A stretch of 64,000 bases of DNA from Planctomycetota bacterium (GCA_030950285.1 JAUZRR010000009.1:107167-171166); one strand, 5' to 3'; shown: positions 36,126 to 44,738, counted from the first letter of the stretch. Notes: generated from the letters alone by a model not told the origin. Numbers and translations: made by a program.

Positions 36126-36850
36126 ACACCACAACTGCGAATCCATCGCGGCCGCAGATGGAGACCTGCTGCATCACGCCCGGCACCCGTGCCGACTACG
36201 ACGCACTCGCGCACCTGCACTACCGTGGCGGCCCGCCCGCCACGATCGCGCGAAGCCGCGACGGGATGCCGGCGATCCTCACCGCCCGCGACGAGGACGG
36301 CCGGCTCGCCGGGGTGCTGGTGGTGAGCATGCCCACGCTCAACGGCTCCTGGCGTTCGCTCGCCTGGCCGGGCGCGTACACCTCGGGCGACAAACGCCGC
36401 GACGCGCTCGAAATCAACCGCACGCTCCGCTGCATCTCGCGGGTGATCGTCGATCCGAGATTCCGCGGCCAGGGTGTCGCGCGGACGCTGGTCCGGACGT
36501 ATCTCGATGAGCCGCTCACCCCCCGGACCGAAGCGATCGCGGCGATGGGGCACGTCTGCCCGTTCTTTGCCGCAGCGGGGATGACAGCGTACCCGTTGCC
36601 GCCGAGTGCGCGGGATGCACGTTTGCTCGACGCGCTGGCGAGTGTCGGGCTCGAACCCTGGGAGCTGCTCGAATCGCGCGGCGCAGCTCGAACGCTCGAC
36701 TCACACCCCTGGCTCTCGCGCGAGGCCCGCACCTGGGCGGGGGGCTCGCCGAGTACGCGCAGGCACAAGGACGCCGAACCGCTGTCGTTGTTGATGCTCG
36801 CCGCGTCGCACGCCGGGCAACGGCCGATCGCGTACGCACACGGAGGATGA
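36113..36850 (+). CDS. GNAT-fold protein (COG2401-type partner of the ABC ATPase)
   Basis: A 245-residue protein. The acetyl-CoA loop is VDPRFRGQGVARTLV (R-x-x-G-x-G/A), preceded by LRCISRVI and followed by TEAIAAMGHVCPFFAAAGMTAYP, which matches the acetyltransferase half of COG2401 (AVMAxYNPFFExAGM-like). The start overlaps the ATPase gene by 13 bp, implying a joint complex. The substrate is unknown; an acetyl-transfer role is inference from fold. Confidence 0.75.
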   Translation: MHTVNTTTANPSRPQMETCCITPGTRADYDALAHLHYRGGPPATIARSRDGMPAILTARDEDGRLAGVLVVSMPTLNGSWRSLAWPGAYTSGDKRRDALEINRTLRCISRVIVDPRFRGQGVARTLVRTYLDEPLTPRTEAIAAMGHVCPFFAAAGMTAYPLPPSARDARLLDALASVGLEPWELLESRGAARTLDSHPWLSREARTWAGGSPSTRRHKDAEPLSLLMLAASHAGQRPIAYAHGG

Positions 36851-36856
36851 CACACC

Positions 36857-37117
36857 ATGCACAACTCCAAACCAAAAGGAACAGCCATGAAAGCCGTAAA
36901 AAACAGTACAAAACGCGAGAACGAAAGCAGCCCGCCGAGCCGGACAGCGCCCGCCGAGCCGCCGGATGTGCGCGAACTGCCGCACCCGATCACGTTCTTT
37001 GTCAACGGGAAAGAGCGGCAGCAGATCCTGCGAGCCCTCCGCCGCATCGACGGCAACCGGGTGTTCGCGCTCCGCCGGGCGCTGGGGCTTGAAGAGCCCG
37101 GGCTCGTGCCGGACTGA
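36857..37117 (+). CDS. Small basic protein upstream of the terminase-like gene
   Basis: An 86-residue ORF six bases after the GNAT stop, with GGAGG ten bases before the ATG; an in-frame ATG at 36887 with AGGA is also possible. The sequence ITFFVNGKERQQILRALRRIDGNRVFALRRALGL is amphipathic and basic. Position in front of a terminase-like gene would suit a small DNA-binding (terminase small-subunit-like) role, which is inference only. No family was recognised. Confidence 0.55.
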   Translation: MHNSKPKGTAMKAVKNSTKRENESSPPSRTAPAEPPDVRELPHPITFFVNGKERQQILRALRRIDGNRVFALRRALGLEEPGLVPD

Positions 37118-37178
37118 CACACGACAACCAAGAGCATCGCTTGCCAATCTGTTCCATTGCGCAGCATTGTCGGCGATC

Positions 37179-37262
37179 GTCCCCTCGCTTGCGCGAGGGG
37201 CTCTACAGAAACGAACAACAAAAAAGAAACGAACATAGAGCCCCTCGCGCAAGCGAGGGGAC
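37179..37262. repeat. Paired inverted palindromes, family A
   Basis: Arms at 37179-37203 and 37238-37262, opposite orientation, 34-bp spacer. Lies inside the phage-like block between the small ORF and the terminase-like gene. The rest of 37118-37406 holds no gene. Confidence 0.9.
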
Positions 37263-37406
37263 AGACAACGGCCCGCAAAGAAAGAACCGACACGAATCGT
37301 CCTTCATCCATGCTGGAAACAGCGTTCTGCAACACGCCCGAACACCGCGTTCGGCACACAGTTCACCGGCGTTCCCCCCGCCAACACAGGTTCAACAGGG
37401 GGAACA

Positions 37407-39065
37407 ATGGCACGAAAAATAAAGGCCCATCACGACGACCAACCGGGCGACGAGCACAATGGCAACTCAACACCAACCGAGCGGTGGTGCTTCCCGAACA
37501 CGCCGCGCGAGTTGCGCCGCTGGCTCAACGACTCGCTCGGGCTCACCATCGCCACACGGCCGATCATCCGCAGCCATCAGGCACCTTTCGCCTACCTCGT
37601 CCACTCGTTTTTCGAGGGCGGCAGGCTGCTCGGGCTCGACGATGAAGAGCTGCGCACGCCGGACTCCGCGGGCGGCCCGTCGCTCGACTGCGTGGTCTGG
37701 GCCAACCGAGGCGGAGGCAAGACGTTTCTCGGTGCGATCGCCACGACGCTCGATCTGGTGTTCAAGCCGGGCGTCGAGATCCGCATCCTCGGCGGTTCGC
37801 TCGAACAATCCAAACGCATGCACGCGCACCTGCGCGCACTGTTTGCCAAGAGCCCGCTTGCCGAGCTGGTCGACGGCCGTATCACCGAACGAAAGCTCCG
37901 CCTGACCAACGGCAGCTCGGTCGAGATCCTCGCCCAGAGCGAGACCAGCGTCCGAGGCACCCGCGTGCAAAAGCTCCGCTGCGACGAGGTCGAGCTCTTC
38001 GACCCCGACGTCTGGGAAGCCGCGCAGCTCGTCACCCGCTCGACCGATGTCACGCTCCCCGACGGCCGGACCATCGAGGTGCGCGGCTCGATCGAGTGCC
38101 TCAGCACCATGCACCGGCCCTACGGCTTGATGCACAAGATCGTGCAAGAGGCCCGCGAAGGGCAGCGGGCGCTCTTCCGCTGGGGGGTTGTCGATGCGCT
38201 CGAGACCTGCCCGGAGGTGCGCCCTTGCGAGCCTTGCGTGCTGCACCCAGAGTGCAAGGGCCGAGCCAAGGATCGGCACGAGGGCGGGCACATCCGCATC
38301 GACGACGCGGTGCGGATGAAAGGGCGGGTCGGGCAGGCGACGTGGGAATCCGAGATGCTGTGCCGACGCCCGAGGCGGAGCGATTCGGTCTTCCCCGAGT
38401 TTGATCCGGCGGTACACGTGGTCGGCACCGGCGCGAGCTGGCAGCCGCCGCGGGGCACGCTGATCGCGGGGATGGACTTCGGCTTCCGCGCGCCGACGGT
38501 CGTGCTCTGGGCGGTCCACGACGAGCACGATGTGTTGTGGGTGCTTGCCGAGCGGGTCAAGACCGAGACGGTGCTCGACGAGCACGCGCGGGCGATCAAC
38601 GAGGGGCCGGGCGTGGACGGGCTGAACGGGCCGCCGGCGTGGATCGGGGTTGACCCGGCCGGTCGGCAGCGCAACGACCAGACCGGGGTCAGCCCGTGCA
38701 ATCTGCTCCGCAAAGCCGGGTTGACGGTCAGAGACAAACGCGCCGGGACGCAGGAGGGGCTGATGCTGGTGCGGGCACGACTGCGCCCGGCGACGGGTGC
38801 CGGGACGGGCGAAAGCGCAGGGGAAGGGGCCATCGACTCGGAATCGGGCACCAGCCCCAGCCCGGGTGCCAATCCGTCGCCGAAGCTGTTCATCCACGCC
38901 CGGTGCAGGCACCTGATCGAGTGCATGGAGCGGTACCACTACCCGGCGGACCGCCCCGAGAGCATGTCGCCAGCAAAGGACGGGTTTGACCACGCGGCGG
39001 ACGCGCTGCGGTACATGATCCAGTCGCTGGATCGGCGGTTTTGCTGCAAGTTCAGCTCCTACTAG
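37407..39065 (+). CDS. Terminase large-subunit-like ATPase/nuclease with four-cysteine insert
   Basis: A 552-residue protein. Walker A ANRGGGKT lies at residues 99-106 and Walker B KLRCDEVELF at ~189-198, as in phage DNA-packaging ATPases. The RNase H-like nuclease domain has acidic positions in AGMDFGF (D357), GVDPAG (D416) and KDGFDHAADALRYM near the C-terminus. An insert with C268, C274, C277 and C283 (C-x5-C-x2-C-x5-C) may bind zinc. In phages this protein cuts and pumps DNA into capsids, but no portal or capsid gene follows. GGGG straddles its stop and may serve as ribosome site for the next ORF. Confidence 0.75.
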   Translation: MARKIKAHHDDQPGDEHNGNSTPTERWCFPNTPRELRRWLNDSLGLTIATRPIIRSHQAPFAYLVHSFFEGGRLLGLDDEELRTPDSAGGPSLDCVVWANRGGGKTFLGAIATTLDLVFKPGVEIRILGGSLEQSKRMHAHLRALFAKSPLAELVDGRITERKLRLTNGSSVEILAQSETSVRGTRVQKLRCDEVELFDPDVWEAAQLVTRSTDVTLPDGRTIEVRGSIECLSTMHRPYGLMHKIVQEAREGQRALFRWGVVDALETCPEVRPCEPCVLHPECKGRAKDRHEGGHIRIDDAVRMKGRVGQATWESEMLCRRPRRSDSVFPEFDPAVHVVGTGASWQPPRGTLIAGMDFGFRAPTVVLWAVHDEHDVLWVLAERVKTETVLDEHARAINEGPGVDGLNGPPAWIGVDPAGRQRNDQTGVSPCNLLRKAGLTVRDKRAGTQEGLMLVRARLRPATGAGTGESAGEGAIDSESGTSPSPGANPSPKLFIHARCRHLIECMERYHYPADRPESMSPAKDGFDHAADALRYMIQSLDRRFCCKFSSY

Positions 39066-39074
39066 GGGTTATAC

Positions 39075-39458
39075 ATGCTCAAGTACATACTCGCACTGCA
39101 TACAAGCGGTCCAGCTGCCGAACAAATAGACCTGTGCATCAGTAATTTTGTTGAGCATGCCGAAACAGAAGTGGTAGTATCTGGAGCAATGGACTTGATG
39201 GAACGGACTCATCGAACAAGACGCACTGGTTCAACGGGCTGGCAAACGGCCAAGCTTGAGCACCAGACGAATCGCCCGTTGGATTTCCGCTGGCTTGATA
39301 CCGCTGCGCAGTCACACTACAGAACTACACAATCCAATGGACCTCCTGATGCTCGCAGGGTTGCCGAACTTCTTGCTGTTGCAATTACCGCTGCTGCGGT
39401 TTCTGGTGCATTCGTCAGTGCACTTGAAGCAATCAGCCGGAGCATGAACAAACGATGA
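39075..39458 (+). CDS. Hypothetical protein coupled to the terminase-like gene
   Basis: A 127-residue ORF of lower GC than its neighbours. It begins nine bases after the terminase-like stop, with AGGGG overlapping that stop as ribosome site. A C-terminal hydrophobic segment (LLAVAITAAAVSGAFVSAL) may be a membrane helix. It overlaps the next ORF by an ATGA. No family recognised. Confidence 0.45.
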   Translation: MLKYILALHTSGPAAEQIDLCISNFVEHAETEVVVSGAMDLMERTHRTRRTGSTGWQTAKLEHQTNRPLDFRWLDTAAQSHYRTTQSNGPPDARRVAELLAVAITAAAVSGAFVSALEAISRSMNKR

Positions 39459-39904
39459 CCGACCCGGACAAGCAGGCTGAAATTGAACCGACGGCAAGTC
39501 CGGACACATCCTCGCAGGATGAGCCGGATATTTCTGCGGACATGGCGGATGTCATGCGCCAAATGCCGCCGCAGGTCAAAGAGATGATGGCATCATTCAC
39601 GATGGGTCCACCGACCAACCCCATCATGAACAAGATCAACGAAGACCACATCAGCAAGGCGTTGGAACTCGCATCGCAAGCGGTGGACAACAACTACAAG
39701 CTGGATAGCCGTGAAGTCGACATCAAGGGTTCCAATCGGTGGTTTGCACTGGCGGTGTTCGGTACAAGCCTGATTGTTGTTCTGGTTCTCGTCATGGTTC
39801 TGCAAGACAAACCGGAAGTGCTGCTTCCAACGCTCACCGGCCTATTCGGCTTGGCAGCAGGGGCTATAGGTGGATATGGGTACGGCAAGTCAAAGACTGA
39901 CTGA
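39455..39904 (+). CDS. Small two-helix membrane protein
   Basis: A 149-residue protein with a polar N-terminal ~90 residues and two membrane helices (ALAVFGTSLIVVLVLVMVLQ and LPTLTGLFGLAAGAIGGYGYG). The loop before the first helix (LDSREVDIKGSNRWF) is charged. Codon use and lower GC differ from the surrounding DNA, suggesting transfer. Two-helix proteins of this type often accompany phage or defence genes, but function is unknown. Confidence 0.6.
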   Translation: MTDPDKQAEIEPTASPDTSSQDEPDISADMADVMRQMPPQVKEMMASFTMGPPTNPIMNKINEDHISKALELASQAVDNNYKLDSREVDIKGSNRWFALAVFGTSLIVVLVLVMVLQDKPEVLLPTLTGLFGLAAGAIGGYGYGKSKTD

Positions 39905-39931
39905 GAGCTGAACTCGTTCTGTTGCCGCCCC

Positions 39932-40240
39932 CTACCCCGTCATCGGCAGCAAATACGGCACCGCGAACTGGATGAACACATACGCCGCGGTGCCCAGCAG
40001 GATCATCGCCAGCACGATCTGCACCGTCAGGATCACCGTCTTGAGCCAGTACCGCTCGAAGGTGTTCACGCGCACCGCCCGGTAGGTCACCGCGATCCCA
40101 AACGCCAGGGGGATCAGCAGCAGAAACCACTGCCGATGGAGGTCGAGCGGGTCGAAGAACGGGCGCCACGCGAGCACACCGACCGAGGCGCTCGCGAGCG
40201 GGGCAGCCACGGCAGGAACTGTCAGGAGGATTGCGAACAT
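39932..40240 (-). CDS. Small three-helix membrane protein
   Basis: A 102-residue protein with three hydrophobic segments and the charged stretch RAVRVNTFERYW between them. Its ATG directly follows the TAA stop of the TM2-domain gene, so both are translated from one message. Function unknown. Confidence 0.6.
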   Translation of the reverse strand: MFAILLTVPAVAAPLASASVGVLAWRPFFDPLDLHRQWFLLLIPLAFGIAVTYRAVRVNTFERYWLKTVILTVQIVLAMILLGTAAYVFIQFAVPYLLPMTG

Positions 40241-40768
40241 TTACGCACCCCTCCTGCGCACGCGGCCGGCGGAGGGAAACGCCGCGTCGATAATGACGAT
40301 GAGGTTGAGCATGCCGGCGATGGTGGCGTAGAGCGTGCCGATCTCGTTCATTTTGCCCAGGCTCTTGGAGACCGGGGGCACAGACCCGGCCGGGCCGGCG
40401 ACCCAGCGGCCGGAGTCTGGGTCTTTGACCTCGTTGGGCAGAGGGCTTCGGCGCTGGCCGGTGGTGGGGTCGAGCCCTTTGAGGACGTTCTGGTGGACGT
40501 AGTCGGTCGCAAAGGCGACCGGGCCGACGATCGCCTGGCCGAAGAACCAGAGGCGGTCCTGGCGGGAATCAACCACGTCGATCCCCCCGATGAGCAGGCC
40601 GCTGAAGAAGAGCCCGAGTACGCCGCCGCCCACGAGCAACGCCCGGCGGACCTGCCCCTGATACCAGTGCCCTGCCCCGGGCAGAAGGACGGCGAGAATG
40701 CCCGCGAGCGGGTCCATCGGTGGCTGGTCGGAGGCGTCGAAGCTGGGTGGGGTCATGGTCTCGGGCAT
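40241..40768 (-). CDS. TM2-domain-like membrane protein
   Basis: A 175-residue protein. LAGILAVLLPGAGHWYQGQVRRALL is typical of TM2 domains (LPGAGHxYxG). A second helix pair follows (VLGLFFSGLLIGGIDVV, IGTLYATIAGMLNLIVIIDA). The ATG at 40768 is favoured; the longer frame to 41377 has improbable Arg-rich content. Function unknown. Confidence 0.65.
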   Translation of the reverse strand: MPETMTPPSFDASDQPPMDPLAGILAVLLPGAGHWYQGQVRRALLVGGGVLGLFFSGLLIGGIDVVDSRQDRLWFFGQAIVGPVAFATDYVHQNVLKGLDPTTGQRRSPLPNEVKDPDSGRWVAGPAGSVPPVSKSLGKMNEIGTLYATIAGMLNLIVIIDAAFPSAGRVRRRGA

Positions 40769-41064
40769 TTCCACGAAAGGGGACAAGGAACACAGCAGAT
40801 TCGACCGACGAACAGGCCACGGCCGCCGCGAGGCACCACGCCCCGGGGCGGATCGGTCGACACCGGGAGAACGATGCCTATCCTCCGCGCCCGGATATCG
40901 ACAGGGGCCAAAGCGGTAGTAGTGTACCGCCGATCGGGGAGCGGGCGTCCGATGGACGCGCCCGGCCTCTGATCGAGGATCAAGGAGGACCAACCGCCGG
41001 CCCGGCAGGGTTCGGGCGGCTTGGTGGAGCAAGAGTGCGGCTTCAGCGCAAGAGGATGATCGTG

Positions 41065-41307
41065 ATGGTGACTGAGCAACTGTTGGACGGATTTGGGATG
41101 ACAGCGACCTTTGGAGAGCCGACCTGGGGCGGGGGATCGTCTGCGGGCGAGGCGGCGACGGTCGTGCTCGATGTGGACGAGGACGAGGACGAGTTTGACG
41201 CCTTTGACGATGATGACGACGACGCGGACGAGGAGTTCGACGAATTCGGCGACGACGACGACGACAACGACGACGACCTTGACGAAGACACAGACGACGA
41301 CCTGTGA
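41065..41307 (+). CDS. Small D/E-rich protein
   Basis: An ~80-residue protein with AGAGG nine bases before the ATG at 41065 (another ATG at 41056). After a short N-terminal part (GFGMTATFGEPTWGGGSSAGEAATVVL) more than 40 residues are almost only Asp, Glu, Phe and Asn. Extremely acidic. It may bind cations or nucleic-acid-binding partners; no family was recognised. The next ORF begins 37 bp downstream. Confidence 0.55.
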   Translation: MVTEQLLDGFGMTATFGEPTWGGGSSAGEAATVVLDVDEDEDEFDAFDDDDDDADEEFDEFGDDDDDNDDDLDEDTDDDL

Positions 41308-41343
41308 CGCCGGCCTGAGGATCGGGCCGGCATGGAGAATGCC

Positions 41344-41814
41344 ATGCCCGCTGCCGACCGCCCCGCTGCCGATTCAAGCTCCGCCGCCCATGATCCGCTG
41401 CCGCCGGGGATCCGGGCAGACCGCCGGGGCGGGACCGACCGCCGCGACGAACAGGACGCCCAGGACGGGGCGAACAGCTTTGCCCGTCGCCGCGGACCCG
41501 GTCGGCGGTTGAGCGACTTTGTCAAAGCGGCCGAAGAGGGCGAGATGACCAAGGAGCAGTTCCTGTTCCTGGTCGCGATCGATTCGTTCAAGAAGGCCAA
41601 CAACGTCGCGTACCCGAGTTGGTCGGACGTGCTCGAGGTGGTGCGGTTGCTCGGCTATCGCAAGTCGATGCCGGCGGAGATCGAGTTCCGCAATGCCGAG
41701 GACTGGCGCGAACAGCCCGACAGCCCCTCGGGGGTGCGGCCGCAGCGCTGGCAGGAGCGGTTTCTCAAGGACGAGCCGGAGAGCCCGGACAGCAGGGCGC
41801 AGCAAGCGGCGTAG
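41344..41814 (+). CDS. Conserved-looking hypothetical protein
   Basis: A 156-residue protein (GGAG six bases before the ATG at 41344; ATG at 41332 also possible). The N-terminal third is Arg/Asp-rich and disordered. Residues ~60-110 (RLSDFVKAAEEGEMTKEQFLFLVAIDSFKKANNVAYPSWSDVLEVVRLLGYRK is the region) form a compact helical domain. Function unknown; sits behind the acidic-protein gene. Confidence 0.6.
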   Translation: MPAADRPAADSSSAAHDPLPPGIRADRRGGTDRRDEQDAQDGANSFARRRGPGRRLSDFVKAAEEGEMTKEQFLFLVAIDSFKKANNVAYPSWSDVLEVVRLLGYRKSMPAEIEFRNAEDWREQPDSPSGVRPQRWQERFLKDEPESPDSRAQQAA

Positions 41815-42157
41815 AAACCGGCCGCGATCTTTGCGTGTGCGCGTGCGCACGATTCATCCCAACGCTCCGGCGTGTGCCGCGGCTCTGCGTGGCCATGAGT
41901 GAAGCCGTATCGGTCCTGCGCGCGCAAGGCCATGGGCCAGCTGCCACCGACCTCGGCTCGGAGGGGTCGGTGCCGAACTGGTCGTGTACACCGACCTCCC
42001 AAGGCGGAGGTCGATGGCACGGGGTCAAGAGATCGGTGCCACCTGCCGGAGTGGAGGGCTCGGGGGGGAGCCGGGGGGAGGGGCTCCTCGCTTGCGCTTC
42101 GGGCTCGGTTGTGTGGTTGCGGCGGGGGGGATTTGCCCCCCGGGGGGGGGAGAAAAG
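41815..42157. other. Intergenic stretch without genes
   Basis: 343 bp. Holds short inverted motifs around GGTCGGTGCC/ACCGACCTC and a degenerate family A palindrome (~42085-42110), followed by long G and C runs (42117-42151). No coding region is supported on either strand. Confidence 0.7.
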
Positions 42158-42232
42158 GGCGGCTGGCGGGATTCGAACCCGTGACCCCCAGGATCACAAC
42201 CTGGTGCTCTAACCAACTGAGCTACAGCCGCC
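42158..42232 (-). tRNA. tRNA-His (GTG anticodon)
   Basis: On the minus strand an eight-base acceptor GGCGGCTG pairs with CAGCCGCC, which gives the histidine-specific encoded G-1 opposite C73. The anticodon loop is TTGTGAT (anticodon GTG) with stem CCAGG/CCTGG, and the T arm is ACGGG-TTCGAAT-CCCGC. Confidence 0.97.
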
Positions 42233-42420
42233 GTCTGGCGGGAACATGCCCGCCGAGCCGAGAAGACTATGAGCCTCCCGCCCGTCTGGCAAATCGTGGG
42301 GAGGCCGGGCGATGCTGCGGCGGCCTGCCGGGGGCGTGCTGGAGGATCGCCCGGGGGGTCCCTACCGTTTGGGTCCCACCTATACCTGTCCGTTCGGACC
42401 CTGCCCCAGGGAGAGACGCC

Positions 42421-44019
42421 GTGACCCAGATCGCCAACTCGTCGGCTTTGGACCTTTCCGCTCAGCGCTGCCTGAAAAACCTCGCTCCTGCGGCACTGAT
42501 CGAGCACGCGATCGCCGCGGGAGAGGGTCGGCTCGCGGCCAACGGGGCGCTGGTCTGCCTGACCGGGGACCGCACCGGCCGCTCGCCGACGGACAAATAC
42601 CTCGAAGACACGCCGGACATTCACGACAAGATCGACTGGGGCAAGGTCAACCAACCGATCACGCCCGACCGGTTTGACCGGGCGGTGCAGATCGCCACCG
42701 AGCACCTCAACGCCGAGGCAAGGCTGTTCGTCTTCGAGGGCTGGGCCGGGGCCGACACCGACCATCGGCTGGGCGTCCGGGTCGTCACCGAGCAGGCGTG
42801 GCACGCGCTCTTTGCCAGCACGCTGTTCATCCGCCAGGGCTCGGCCAGCGATGCCGGCGACGGCAGCTGGAAGCACGACTGGACGATCATCAACGCCGGG
42901 CGGCGGCACCTGACGGCCGAGGAACAGGCCGAGCTTGGGGTCGAGTCCCCGCTCCTGATCGTGCAAAGCATGGCAAAGCGCACGGTCGTGATCCTCGGCA
43001 CCGAGTACGCCGGCGAGATCAAGAAAAGCATCTTCTACGCCCTCAACTTTGACCTGCCCGAGCAGGGTGTCTTCCCCATGCACTGCTCGTCCAATGTCGC
43101 CAACAACGACGCGGAGAATGTCGCCCTCTTCTTTGGGCTCAGCGGCACGGGCAAAACCACGCTCAGCGCCGACCCCGACCGCGCCCTCATCGGCGACGAC
43201 GAGCACGGCTGGGGACCAAACGGCGTCTTCAACTTTGAGGGCGGGTGCTACGCCAAGTGCATCAAACTTTCGAAAGAGGGCGAGCCGCAGATCTGGGACG
43301 CGATCAAGTTCGGCAGCGTGCTCGAGAACACCGTCATCGACGACGAAACACGAGTCCCCGACTACGACGACGGCTCGATCACCGAGAACACCCGCGTGAC
43401 CTACCCGGTCGAGTACATCCCCGGCGCGGTCATCCCCAGCATCGGCAAACACCCGAACAACGTGATCTTCCTGACCGCCGACGCGTTCGGCGTGTTGCCT
43501 CCGGTCAGCAAGCTCAGCCCCGAGCAGGCGATGTATTACTTCGTCAACGGCTACACCAGCAAGCTGGCCGGGACCGAGGCGGGCGTGACCGAGCCGGTGC
43601 CCAACTTCTCGGCCTGCTTCGGCGCACCCTTTATGCCCCGCCGTCCGACCGAATACGCCGAGATGCTCGCCGAGCGACTCAAGAAGCACAACGCCGACGT
43701 CTGGCTGCTCAACACCGGATGGACCGGCGGCCCCTACGGCACCGGCAAACGGTTCAGCCTCAAGTACACCCGCGCGATGGTCCACGCCATCCTCGACGGC
43801 AGCCTCGCCAGCGCAACCTTCACCCCCGACCCTGTCTTCGGCCTGCCGATCCCGAACGCGGTGCCCGGCGTGCCCAGCGAGGTGCTGCTGCCGCGGAACA
43901 CCTGGGCCGACGGCGCGGCGTATGACACGCAGGCGAAGAAACTCGCCGCGATGTTCCGGGAGAACGCGACGAAGTTTGCCATGGGTAACGCGGTGATGGG
44001 GGCGGGGCCGAAGGGGTAG
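42421..44019 (+). CDS. pckA: Phosphoenolpyruvate carboxykinase (ATP)
   Basis: Gluconeogenic enzyme making PEP and CO2 from oxaloacetate with ATP. The 532-residue product has LTGDRTGRSPTDKY near the N-terminus, the Walker A-like GLSGTGKTTLSADPDRALIGDDEHGW, and HPNNVIFLTADAFGVLPPVSKLS. These are the ATP-type, not GTP-type, signatures. The start is GTG at 42421 with AGGGAGAG upstream; the longer frame crosses tRNA-His. Stands alone. Confidence 0.96.
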   Translation: MTQIANSSALDLSAQRCLKNLAPAALIEHAIAAGEGRLAANGALVCLTGDRTGRSPTDKYLEDTPDIHDKIDWGKVNQPITPDRFDRAVQIATEHLNAEARLFVFEGWAGADTDHRLGVRVVTEQAWHALFASTLFIRQGSASDAGDGSWKHDWTIINAGRRHLTAEEQAELGVESPLLIVQSMAKRTVVILGTEYAGEIKKSIFYALNFDLPEQGVFPMHCSSNVANNDAENVALFFGLSGTGKTTLSADPDRALIGDDEHGWGPNGVFNFEGGCYAKCIKLSKEGEPQIWDAIKFGSVLENTVIDDETRVPDYDDGSITENTRVTYPVEYIPGAVIPSIGKHPNNVIFLTADAFGVLPPVSKLSPEQAMYYFVNGYTSKLAGTEAGVTEPVPNFSACFGAPFMPRRPTEYAEMLAERLKKHNADVWLLNTGWTGGPYGTGKRFSLKYTRAMVHAILDGSLASATFTPDPVFGLPIPNAVPGVPSEVLLPRNTWADGAAYDTQAKKLAAMFRENATKFAMGNAVMGAGPKG

Positions 44020-44035
44020 GTACTTGAAGGTGGGG

Positions 44036-44064
44036 TTGCACGACCACTCGTTTGATGTTAGGGT
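44036..44064 (+). promoter_or_regulatory. Possible promoter of the toxin-antitoxin pair
   Basis: TTGCAC (44036-44041) and TAGGGT (44059-44064) with 17-bp spacing lie in front of the antitoxin gene at 44076. The -10 is weak and no Shine-Dalgarno sequence is visible, so the mRNA may have almost no leader. Confidence 0.3.
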
Positions 44065-44075
44065 GTGATATCGAT

Positions 44076-44738
44076 ATGGCTAAGCTGAAGTCAATCTTGG
44101 GCATGGGTGTGTATGGCCTCCCAGAAGCGGCGCGACTGGCGCGTGTGCATACGAGCACCGCTCGACGGTGGTATGTTGGCGGGAGTGGACACACCGCGCT
44201 GCTTAGCGCCTCAATCCCAAGGGTCAACGGGCGGACTGCGATCAGCTTCCTCGATCTTGTCGACTTGCTCGTTGTTGGGCAATTCCGCAGCGCAGGTGTG
44301 TCGTTCCAAACCATTCGCCGCGCCTATGGAATCTTGCAACGTCGTTTTGATACGGCACATGCATTTTCGCACCGTTCCCTGTTGACCGACGGCCACACCA
44401 TCCTGGTTGAATACATGAATGAGCTTGGTGATGACCACCTTGAGGATGTCATAACGGGCCAGCGCGCAATGCCGGAAATTCTGCGGGAATACCTAAAAGA
44501 GATCGACTACGACGACGCCACAAATCTAGCGAAGCAATGGCATGTAGCCAGCGGCGTGCTAATCGATCCGCGCCGAAACTTTGGCAAGCCAATCGTTCCT
44601 TCGGGAGTATCGACGTCGGTCATCTACTCTTCTGCCAAAGGCAACAATAATGATTACGAACTCGTGGCGGATCTTTTCGGAATAAGCACGGAGAGCGTGC
44701 GAGACGCCGTTATTTTTGAACAGGAATTGGCCGCGTGA
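44076..44738 (+). CDS. DUF433-containing antitoxin-like DNA-binding protein
   Basis: A 220-residue protein. The N-terminus (GVYGLPEAARLARVHTSTARRWYVG) is a MerR-like HTH, and the C-terminal ~60 residues (VLIDPRRNFGKPIVPSGVSTSVIYSSA, then VADLFGISTESVRDAVIFE) match the DUF433/VapB45-type domain. It overlaps the next gene by GTGA, and both are less GC-rich than the surroundings, suggesting a transferred toxin-antitoxin pair. It probably represses its own promoter and blocks the PIN-like toxin. Confidence 0.8.
   Translation: MAKLKSILGMGVYGLPEAARLARVHTSTARRWYVGGSGHTALLSASIPRVNGRTAISFLDLVDLLVVGQFRSAGVSFQTIRRAYGILQRRFDTAHAFSHRSLLTDGHTILVEYMNELGDDHLEDVITGQRAMPEILREYLKEIDYDDATNLAKQWHVASGVLIDPRRNFGKPIVPSGVSTSVIYSSAKGNNNDYELVADLFGISTESVRDAVIFEQELAA

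Noticed and set aside
33921..39904. Complete active prophage
   Set aside because: No integrase, portal, capsid, tail, lysis genes or att repeats could be found.
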